Positions 26,230-32,065 of a DNA stretch of 32,065 nucleotides are shown here, piece by piece; the stretch's first letter is position 1; every line of letters starts with the position of its first letter. Made by a program: the position numbers and the translations under genes. The notes beneath the pieces were generated by a model that was not told where the DNA came from, ran no database searches, and saw only the letters and a list, made by a program, of their open reading frames with translations. Origin of the DNA: CAZAEL01 sp964484135 (GTDB taxonomy: Bacteria; Elusimicrobiota; Elusimicrobia; FEN-1173); contig CAZAEL010000028.1 of the NCBI GenBank assembly GCA_964484135.1, forward strand, positions 1 through 32,065, read 5' to 3'.

Positions 26230-26547
26230 ATGGCAGCGATCGATCCGGATTTCCAAACCAACCGTCAGAAGGCGGGCGACCACGCGGGCCACGCGGTCTG
26301 GGGTCCCGAGGAAAAGCCCGCGAAACTGGGCATCCACGGCACCTGGGTGGCGGTGGACTTCGACCTGTGCGTGGCGGACGGGGCCTGCCTGGACGCGTGT
26401 CCCGAGAACGTGTTCGAGTGGCTGGAGACGCCGGGGCACCCGGCCTCGGCCAAGAAGGCGGACCCGGCCAAGGAGGAGGCCTGCATCTTCTGCATGGCCT
26501 GCGAGAGCGTGTGCCCTCCGGTGGCCATCAAGATCACGCCGAAGTAA
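26230..26547 (+). CDS. Zinc-containing-type dicluster ferredoxin, 105 aa
   Basis: This is a small cytosolic electron carrier. Cluster I residues are C47-x2-D50-x2-C53-x3-C57-P, with Asp in place of the second Cys. Cluster II is C85-x2-C88-x2-C91-x3-C95-P. The 45-residue N-terminal extension and the segment TPGHPAS-x-KKADP closely resemble the zinc ferredoxin of Sulfolobus. Its zinc ligands (His16, His19, His34, Asp76) align here with His18, His21, His36 and Asp78 at a constant offset of two. I therefore expect a structural zinc, one [4Fe-4S] cluster and one [3Fe-4S] or Asp-ligated [4Fe-4S] cluster. The ATG is fixed by AAGGAGGA ten bases upstream. It shares an operon with the rhodanese gene 50 bases downstream. 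In the archaea such ferredoxins accept electrons from 2-oxoacid oxidoreductases; the partner here is unknown. Confidence 0.93.
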   Translation: MAAIDPDFQTNRQKAGDHAGHAVWGPEEKPAKLGIHGTWVAVDFDLCVADGACLDACPENVFEWLETPGHPASAKKADPAKEEACIFCMACESVCPPVAIKITPK

Positions 26548-26597
26548 CCGAAGCGCCGCCGGACGAAAGCATTTCCATTCAAGGGGGGAAGAAAACC

Positions 26598-27140
26598 ATG
26601 ACCACATCCACACCCGTTCTGACCAAGGACATGCAGATGAAGGACATCCTGCAGGCTTTTCCCAGCGCCCGGCGCGCCCTCTTTCAAAGGTATCACGTGG
26701 GCGGATGCTCCAGCTGCGGCTTCCAGGACACGGACACGCTGGCGGAGGTCTGCCAGAGCCACAACCTCGCCAACGTGCAGGAGGTCATCGACCATATCCT
26801 CCGCAGCCACGAGGTGGACCAGAAAATGCAGATTTCCGCCAAGGCCGCGGCCGAGGTCTTGCGCACGGACAAGCGCGTCAAGCTCGTGGACGTGCGCGGC
26901 CCGGAGGAGCACCAGATGGCCCACATCGAGGGAGATTTCCTGGTGGATTCCGAGGACAAGGTGCAGGAGGTCATGTCCTGGCCCAAGGACACGCCCGTCA
27001 TCATGTACTGCCACCACGGCATGCGCAGCATGGACGCGGCCTCCTACCTGATCGGGCACGGGTTCACCAACGTGAAAAGCCTGACGGGCGGGATCGACGC
27101 CTGGTCCCTGGAGGTGGATCCCAACGTTCCGCGGTACTGA
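26598..27140 (+). CDS. DUF1858 plus rhodanese domain protein, 180 aa
   Basis: Residues about 6-65 form a DUF1858 (hybrid-cluster-associated disulfide) domain: LTKDMQMKDILQ, then P-x-x-[RK] and the pair C37-S-S-C40-G-F. Residues about 75-180 form a rhodanese domain with VDVR, the active loop C138-H-H-G-M-R143-S, and a GG-x-x-AW ending. Rhodaneses carry persulfide sulfur on the loop Cys, and C37/C40 could relay or reduce it. It is cytosolic, with no signal or membrane segment. The start is the ATG at 26598, with a GGGGGGAAG ribosome site. The same frame opens further upstream inside the ferredoxin gene, but that part is a shadow. Position in the ferredoxin operon suggests sulfur or Fe-S chemistry. 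The substrate is unknown. Confidence 0.9.
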   Translation: MTTSTPVLTKDMQMKDILQAFPSARRALFQRYHVGGCSSCGFQDTDTLAEVCQSHNLANVQEVIDHILRSHEVDQKMQISAKAAAEVLRTDKRVKLVDVRGPEEHQMAHIEGDFLVDSEDKVQEVMSWPKDTPVIMYCHHGMRSMDAASYLIGHGFTNVKSLTGGIDAWSLEVDPNVPRY

Positions 27141-27165
27141 TCTCGGCTTTACAGGAATCCGGAAC

Positions 27166-27208
27166 AAGGGGCCGGAAAACCGATGGTTTTCCGGCCCCTT
27201 TCTTTTTC
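27166..27208 (+). terminator. Intrinsic terminator of the ferredoxin operon
   Basis: A perfect 15-bp stem pairs 27166-27180 with 27186-27200, with loop CGATG, followed by TCTTTTTC. It starts 25 bases after the rhodanese stop codon. Confidence 0.92.
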
Positions 27209-27245
27209 GGACGGGCTCTCATTCGTTCTTGAAACGGACGACCTC

Positions 27246-28235
27246 ATGACGTCTTCTTTGCGCCGGAATCGCTTCAACGCCCTTTCGCGCCGGCTGCGGG
27301 CTCTGTCCGCGGCGGAGGGATGGGACGGTTTTTGGGAAGGATCGAAAACCGGGGAAGGGGCTTTGCGGGGTTTGAAAGAGACGGCGCGGGACATCCTGGC
27401 GCTGGCCGGGCTGGATCGGAGCGCCGCGGACGCCGCGTCCGGCGCGCGGACGGAAAAAGAGGCGTCGGCCCTTTCCGACCGCCTCAACGACTGGGCGCGG
27501 GAATCGGCGATGGCGGAGGCCCGCCTCAAGAACCGTTTTCGCCTTTTCCGCGCCGGTTTGTACCGCCGACTGGGCCGGTTCGCCCGTTCCGCGTCCGGCG
27601 TCCTGGAACGCAAGCTGGCGGGCGCGGCGGAAGGTTCGGCCCATCTTTCCCCCGCCGAACTGCGGGACCGCCTGGCCCGGTTTTATCGGGTCCAGGTGCG
27701 GCAAACGCTGTCCGCCTTCTTCGGCGCGGAGGAGGTCCGGATGGCCCACGGTTTCGAACGGATCCGCTCGGCGTACGACGAAGAAACGGCGCCGGCCCAG
27801 GACCGCCTGTGGGCCGCGGCCGCGCGCCTTTTCGGGAATTCCCTCGTGGCGGAGGCCCGGCCCTCCCGGCGGCCCCAATGGCCGGAGGTGAGCCTGGAAA
27901 AGCTGTCCTGCGCCTGGCTGGACAAAGCGGTCTTCGGGCGGAGAACGCGCTCCCGCGTTCAAGGAAGGATCGAGCTCGACCTGCGGGAAGCGGGCGGCGC
28001 CGTGCTGGACGCGCTTTTCCGGGGTTTGGCGATGGAGCTCGGAGAGGCGGCGCGGGAAAAGGACGCCCTTTCGCGCCGTCTGCAGCGGCTCGCCGACGGC
28101 GCCTTGAAGTCCGCGGCGGAGGCCCAGACGGCCTCCCCCGCCCGGCTCTCGCGCCGGCGGACCGCGGCCGGGCGGCGGATGCGGGAAAGCCGGTCCCTGC
28201 TGGAGGAACTGGAGCGGCTTTCGTTTCCTCCCTGA
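27246..28235 (+). CDS. Hypothetical all-helical protein, 329 aa
   Basis: No family is recognised. The protein is rich in Ala, Arg, Leu and Glu and appears entirely helical, with amphipathic stretches such as ESAMAEARLKNRFRLFRAG and LSRRLQRLADGALKSAAEA. It has no signal peptide, membrane helix, Walker motif or Cys cluster; the only Cys is near the middle (KLSCAWLDKAVFG). The frame could start at 27183, but that ATG is inside the terminator stem, so I choose the ATG at 27246 (MTSSLRRN); its ribosome site is weak. It resembles the helical stalk of dynamin-like GTPases only in general character, and the GTPase part is absent. It stands alone between the ferredoxin terminator and the glgC promoter. 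The coding strand and frame are supported by GC-rich third positions. Confidence 0.7.
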   Translation: MTSSLRRNRFNALSRRLRALSAAEGWDGFWEGSKTGEGALRGLKETARDILALAGLDRSAADAASGARTEKEASALSDRLNDWARESAMAEARLKNRFRLFRAGLYRRLGRFARSASGVLERKLAGAAEGSAHLSPAELRDRLARFYRVQVRQTLSAFFGAEEVRMAHGFERIRSAYDEETAPAQDRLWAAAARLFGNSLVAEARPSRRPQWPEVSLEKLSCAWLDKAVFGRRTRSRVQGRIELDLREAGGAVLDALFRGLAMELGEAAREKDALSRRLQRLADGALKSAAEAQTASPARLSRRRTAAGRRMRESRSLLEELERLSFPP

Positions 28236-28255
28236 AGGAGGGACGGGCCACCCGG

Positions 28256-28284
28256 TTGACCTCGGGGGCCGGTTTCTATACAAT
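28256..28284 (+). promoter_or_regulatory. glgC promoter
   Basis: -35 TTGACC (28256-28261), a 17-base spacer and -10 TACAAT (28279-28284) lie 36 bases before the glgC ATG. The predicted leader of about 30 bases carries the ribosome site GAGAGAAAGGA ending at 28316. Confidence 0.8.
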
Positions 28285-28320
28285 CACTCCTTTGGACACT
28301 TCTCGGAGAGAAAGGACATC

Positions 28321-29550
28321 ATGATCCGTTCACGCGTGTTGGCGTTCATCATGGCCGGGGGCAAGGGCGAGCGCCTCATGCCCCTCACCAACGAGCGCGG
28401 CAAGCCCGCCGTTCCCTTCGGCGGAAAGCACCGCATCGTGGACTTCGTGCTTTCCAACTTCGTCAACTCCGGCATCTTTTCCGTGTACGTCCTGGTGCAG
28501 TACCTGTCCCAGTCCCTCATCGACTACCTGCGCGTGGCCTGGAGCCACCGCGGCATCGCACCGGACCACTTCATCACGGTGGTCCCGCCCCAGATGCGCA
28601 TGGGCGAGATGTGGTACCGCGGCACCGCCGACGCGGTGTCCCAGAACCTCAACCTGATCCGGGACTTCGACCCCGACCTGGTGGCGGTGTTCGGCGCGGA
28701 CCACATCTACCGGATGGACATCGGCCAGATGCTGGCCTACCACGCGGAGAAGAACGCGGACGTGACCGTGGCGGCCCTGCCGGAGGCTGTGGAGAAGGCG
28801 CGGGCCTTCGGCGTGATCGAAACCAACAAGGCCGGCCGCGTGGTGGGGTTCGAGGAGAAACCCAAGAACCCCAAGCCCCTGCCGGGCGACCCCTCCCGGG
28901 CCTACTGCTCCATGGGCAACTACATCTTCAACCGGGACGTGCTGGAGGCGGTCTTGACGGAGGACTTCAAGCGGGAGTCGGCCCACGATTTCGGCAAAAA
29001 CATTTTCCCGGCGCTGTACGAAGGCTACCGGGTTTTCGCGTATGATTTCCGCTCCGCGGTCCTGCCCGGCCAGCGTCCCTACGAGGAGAAGGGCTACTGG
29101 CGGGACGTGGGCAACCTGGAGTCCTACTGGTCCGCGCACATGGATCTTCTGGGCAAGGAGCCGCTCCTGGACCTGAGCAACCCGGAATGGCCGATCTACG
29201 CGGGGCGGTACGACGGGCCCTCGGCCCGCATTTTCGGGGGGGAGGTGTCCGACGTCATCCTGAGCGAGGGCGCGGAGATCCACGACGCCGTGGTGCGGCA
29301 TTCCGTGCTGGGGCGCGGCGTCATCGTCCATCCCGGCGCCGTGGTGGAGGATTCGGTGCTCATGGACTTCTGCGAGGTCGGCGCGGGCAGCCGCTTCAAG
29401 CGCGTGGTGGCCGACCGCTTCAACGTCTTCCCCGAGAACACCGAACTGGGCTATGACCCGAAAAAGGACGAAGCCCGCCACCACCTGGACAAATCGGGCC
29501 TGGTGGTGGTCCGGCGCGGCCGCAGCAAATGGGCCCATTTGAAAAGATAA
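28321..29550 (+). CDS. glgC: Glucose-1-phosphate adenylyltransferase (ADP-glucose pyrophosphorylase)
   Basis: It makes ADP-glucose from glucose-1-phosphate and ATP, the committed step of bacterial glycogen synthesis, in the cytosol. At 409 residues it has the usual length. The nucleotidyltransferase motif M11-AGGKGERL, the KPAVPFGG-x-x-RI-x-DF-x-LSN stretch, WYRGTADAV (from residue 98), G-A-D127-H-IYRMD with the metal Asp, FEEKPKNP, SMGNYIF and GYWRDVG-x-x-x-x-YW are all present. The C-terminal third is a left-handed beta helix with hexapeptide-like repeats (GAEIHDAVV, GVIVHPGAVVEDSVL). It has its own sigma-70-type promoter and a good ribosome site. The next gene, a GH57 enzyme, lies 81 bases downstream and also points to alpha-glucan metabolism. 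Allosteric control is typical of the family, but the effector cannot be read here. Confidence 0.97.
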   Translation: MIRSRVLAFIMAGGKGERLMPLTNERGKPAVPFGGKHRIVDFVLSNFVNSGIFSVYVLVQYLSQSLIDYLRVAWSHRGIAPDHFITVVPPQMRMGEMWYRGTADAVSQNLNLIRDFDPDLVAVFGADHIYRMDIGQMLAYHAEKNADVTVAALPEAVEKARAFGVIETNKAGRVVGFEEKPKNPKPLPGDPSRAYCSMGNYIFNRDVLEAVLTEDFKRESAHDFGKNIFPALYEGYRVFAYDFRSAVLPGQRPYEEKGYWRDVGNLESYWSAHMDLLGKEPLLDLSNPEWPIYAGRYDGPSARIFGGEVSDVILSEGAEIHDAVVRHSVLGRGVIVHPGAVVEDSVLMDFCEVGAGSRFKRVVADRFNVFPENTELGYDPKKDEARHHLDKSGLVVVRRGRSKWAHLKR

Positions 29551-29563
29551 AGCGCGACAAGTT

Positions 29564-29617
29564 AGAAGTGGGAAGTTGAAAAGTTCTTCCTCTTCCCGCC
29601 TCTTACCTCCCACTTCT
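29564..29617. repeat. Inverted repeat in the glgC-GH57 gap
   Basis: AGAAGTGGGA (29564-29573) and its exact complement TCCCACTTCT (29608-29617) flank 34 bases that shift from purine-rich to pyrimidine-rich, with further partial pairing (GGAAG/CTTCC elements). No T-run follows, so it is a poor intrinsic terminator. It may be a dispersed palindromic element or an mRNA processing or stability hairpin between the two genes. Confidence 0.6.
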
Positions 29618-29631
29618 CGCTTCCCACATTT

Positions 29632-32065
29632 ATGACTTCCCCTTCCAAATACATCTGCATCCACGGCCATTTCTACCAGCCACCCCGGGAAAACCCCTGG
29701 CTGGAGGAAATCGAGGTCCAGGATTCCGCCCGGCCGTTCCACGACTGGAACGAACGCATCCAGAAGGAATGCTACGCCCCCAACGCGCTGTCCCGCCTGC
29801 TCGACGGGCAGGGCCGCATCGCGGAGATGGTCAACAACTACGCCCACATCAGCTTCAATTTCGGGCCCACCCTGCTCACCTGGATGGAAAAACGCGACAA
29901 CGCCGCGTACCGGCGGATTTTGGACACGGACCGGGCGAGCGTCCGGGCGCGCGGCGGCCACGGCAACGCCCTGGCCCAGGCGTACAGCCACATGATCCTG
30001 CCCCTGGCCCACCGCCGGGACAAGGAGACGCAGGTCATCTGGGGCCGGCGGGACTTTGAAAAGCGCTTCGGCCGCGCGCCGGAGGGGATGTGGCTGCCGG
30101 AGACCGCCGTGGACACGGAGACGCTGGACATCCTGGCGGACCAGGGGATCCGCTTCACCATCCTTTCTCCCGACCAAGCCCTCCGTGTCCGTCCCGTGGA
30201 CGGCAAGGAGGCCGACTGGCGGGACGTGTCCGGCGGGCGGGTGGACCCCAGCCGCGCGTACCGCTGGACGTCGCCCGCGGGCCGGACCATGACCCTTTTC
30301 TTCTACGACGCCCCCATCTCCCGCGCCATCGCCTTCGAGGGGCTCCTGTCCAACGGCGAGTCCCTCAAAAACCGGCTGCTGGGCGGCTTCTCGGCGGAAC
30401 GCGACGGGGCCCAGCTGGTGAACGTGGCCACCGACGGGGAGTCCTACGGCCATCACCACCGTTTCGGCGACATGGCCCTGGCCTACGCGCTGCGGAAGAT
30501 CCAGGGGGAGAAATCCGCGGTCCTGACCAACTACGGCGAATTCCTGGCGAACCACCCGCCCCTCTGGGAGGCGCAAATCGTGGAGAATTCCTCCTGGAGC
30601 TGCGCGCACGGCGTGGAACGGTGGCGGGCCGACTGCGGGTGCCGCGTGGGCGGGGGGGCGAACTGGACCCAGGCCTGGCGCGCGCCGCTCCGGGAATCCC
30701 TGGACGCGCTGCGGGACGCCCTGGACCGGCTCTTTGAATCCAAGGCCGGAGGATTGCTGAAGGACCCCTGGGCCGCGCGCAACGATTACATCGACGTCCT
30801 TTTCGACCGGTCCCCCGATTCCCTGGGGCGTTTCTTCGACAGGCACCGGAGCCGCGCCCTTCAGCCCGCGGAGGAGGGGGAGGCCCTGCGGCTCCTGGAG
30901 ATGCAGCGCCACCGGATGTTCATGTTCACCAGCTGCGGCTGGTTCTTCGACGATATCTCCGGCCTGGAGAGCGTGACGGTGCTGCTCTCCGCGGCCCGCG
31001 CGGTCCAGCTGGCCCGCGGCTTCACCGGGGACGACCTGGAGGCGGACCTCATGAAAGGCCTGGCCAAGGCCAAGAGCAACGTGCCGGACCTGGGCCACGG
31101 CGCGGCCGTGTACGAGCGCTACGTCAGACCCCAGGTCACGGACCTGCCGAGGGTGGCGGCGCACGAGGCCATCCGGAGTCTCTTTCAGGAGACGCCGGCG
31201 GAAGGCCGGGTGTACGTGTACTCCTTCCGCTTCCTGGACGCGGTCAAGGAGGAGTCCGCCGGGTCCACGCTGGCCGTGGGCCGGATCCGGGTGTCCGCGG
31301 AGATGACGCGCGAAAGTTATGAGGCCGCCTTCGCCGCCCTGCATGTGGGGGGACAGGATTTCCACGGCGTGCTCAAGGCCTCGCCGGACGCGTCGTCCTA
31401 CGAGGCGCTCAAGGACGATCTCCTGAAGGCTTTCCGGCGGGGGTCCCTCACGGACGTCCTGCGCCTTTTCGGCCAGCGGTTCGACCCCCGCACCTTCGCC
31501 CTGCCGGACCTCTTTTTGGAGGACCGGCGTCGCATCCTGAACGCGGTGATCCAGGACATCCTGGGCCGTTTCGACGGGGCGTACCGCATGATGGTGGAGG
31601 AAAACCGCAAGCTCATGAACCACCTGAAGGACATGGACTTCCCCGTGCCCCAGGCTTTCCGGCTGGCCCTCCACTACGTTTTAAGCCGGGACCTGGAGGA
31701 GGCGTTGGCCGCGTTCCCGGACGACGGCGCGAGCGTCCAGCGCCTGGTGGAGTTGCGGACCGAAAGCCGCAAGTTCGCGGTGCCCCTGGACCTGGCCCCG
31801 GCCGCCGACCTCCTGCGGCGGCGCGTGGAGGCGGATTTGACGTCCCTGACGGCGGAGCCGCGCGTGGAGACCGCCCGGCAAATTTTGAAATGGCTCGATC
31901 TGGCCGACCGACTGGACATCAAGCCCGATCTGTGGGCGGCCGAGAACCTGTTCTACGACCTTTGGAAGGGCCGCCTGGCCCTGTTCCTGGACCTTTCCAA
32001 GGGGAACGAGCCCGCGGTCCAGACTTTTCTCGCGCTCGCCGACCGTTTCCGCTTCAAGCTGCCGG
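29632..32065 (+). CDS. Glycoside hydrolase family 57 with DUF3536 domain, 3'-partial
   Basis: The frame is open at the right edge after 811 codons. The family is usually only slightly longer, so little is missing. GH57 region 1 is H-G-H-F-Y-Q-P-P (residues 11-18). Region 3, GMWLPE, supplies Glu157, the expected nucleophile. Region 4, ATDGESYGHHH, supplies Asp268, the expected acid/base. The rest is DUF3536, with its signature FTSCGWFFDDISG near residue 432. GH57 enzymes act on alpha-glucans (amylase, amylopullulanase, branching or 4-alpha-glucanotransferase activities); the specificity of the DUF3536 subgroup is not certain. There is no signal peptide, so it is cytosolic. The ATG at 29632 immediately precedes the conserved N-terminus but has no visible Shine-Dalgarno. 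Location behind glgC suggests glycogen turnover or building. Confidence 0.93.
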   Translation, partial: MTSPSKYICIHGHFYQPPRENPWLEEIEVQDSARPFHDWNERIQKECYAPNALSRLLDGQGRIAEMVNNYAHISFNFGPTLLTWMEKRDNAAYRRILDTDRASVRARGGHGNALAQAYSHMILPLAHRRDKETQVIWGRRDFEKRFGRAPEGMWLPETAVDTETLDILADQGIRFTILSPDQALRVRPVDGKEADWRDVSGGRVDPSRAYRWTSPAGRTMTLFFYDAPISRAIAFEGLLSNGESLKNRLLGGFSAERDGAQLVNVATDGESYGHHHRFGDMALAYALRKIQGEKSAVLTNYGEFLANHPPLWEAQIVENSSWSCAHGVERWRADCGCRVGGGANWTQAWRAPLRESLDALRDALDRLFESKAGGLLKDPWAARNDYIDVLFDRSPDSLGRFFDRHRSRALQPAEEGEALRLLEMQRHRMFMFTSCGWFFDDISGLESVTVLLSAARAVQLARGFTGDDLEADLMKGLAKAKSNVPDLGHGAAVYERYVRPQVTDLPRVAAHEAIRSLFQETPAEGRVYVYSFRFLDAVKEESAGSTLAVGRIRVSAEMTRESYEAAFAALHVGGQDFHGVLKASPDASSYEALKDDLLKAFRRGSLTDVLRLFGQRFDPRTFALPDLFLEDRRRILNAVIQDILGRFDGAYRMMVEENRKLMNHLKDMDFPVPQAFRLALHYVLSRDLEEALAAFPDDGASVQRLVELRTESRKFAVPLDLAPAADLLRRRVEADLTSLTAEPRVETARQILKWLDLADRLDIKPDLWAAENLFYDLWKGRLALFLDLSKGNEPAVQTFLALADRFRFKLP

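Noticed and set aside
27183..27185. ATG at 27183 as the start of the helical protein
   Set aside because: It lies within the stem-loop of the ferredoxin operon terminator. The next ATG at 27246 is clear of it.
27219..28324. Competing frames at 27219-28283 (minus) and 27320-28324 (plus)
   Set aside because: Both give Gly/Pro/Arg-rich translations typical of frameshifted GC-rich coding DNA. The frame at 27246-28235 gives a balanced helical protein.
28330..31674. Minus-strand frame of 1,114 codons opposite glgC and GH57
   Set aside because: The plus strand carries two unmistakable enzymes across the same bases.

Overview
The window looks like a piece of a GC-rich bacterial chromosome, probably from an uncultivated lineage. 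My best guess is Omnitrophota. That phylum is known for open reading frames of tens of kilobases, and the layout here fits it: a 25 kb giant gene beside GlgC and a GH57/DUF3536 glycoside hydrolase. No 16S gene or other taxonomic marker is present, so the assignment is an inference.

Region 1 (1-25280) is one uninterrupted plus-strand reading frame that is already open at the left edge and encodes more than 8,420 residues. Residue numbers below count from base 6. In order it holds: twelve repeats of a beta-type module (1-3911); a linker with a duplicated 65-residue unit and two calcium-loop-like motifs (about 4000-5150); further beta and YD/RHS-like repeats (5010-7000); three more interleaved repeat families, one with 62-bp exact copies (6120-10125); a duplicated beta module (12150-13090); a block of hydrophobic segments (13110-14520); an Ala-rich helical region; a recognisable SecA-like helicase ATPase (about 16640-19060); more membrane hairpins (20064-20352); an internal lipoprotein-signal-like segment (23304-23480); and a mixed alpha/beta C-terminus. 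The surface-type repeats, membrane block and SecA-like motor in one chain suggest an envelope machine or a protein that takes part in its own export. That function is inferred. A strong intrinsic terminator follows at 25335-25379.

Region 2 (25429-27208) is a divergent pair of transcription units. A leftward two-gene operon encodes two small unknown proteins. A rightward operon encodes an archaeal-type zinc-containing ferredoxin and a DUF1858-rhodanese protein. They share a 104-bp intergenic region with two face-to-face promoters and a long dyad that overlaps one promoter and abuts the other. The leftward promoter is placed so that its transcript should be leaderless. The rightward operon ends in a strong terminator at 27166-27208.

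Region 3 (27246-28235) is a helical protein of unknown function. Region 4 (28256-32065) is a glycogen/alpha-glucan locus: a good sigma-70-type promoter, glgC (ADP-glucose pyrophosphorylase), an inverted repeat, and a GH57 enzyme with a DUF3536 domain cut by the right edge. I found no tRNA, rRNA, CRISPR array, transposase or attachment site.
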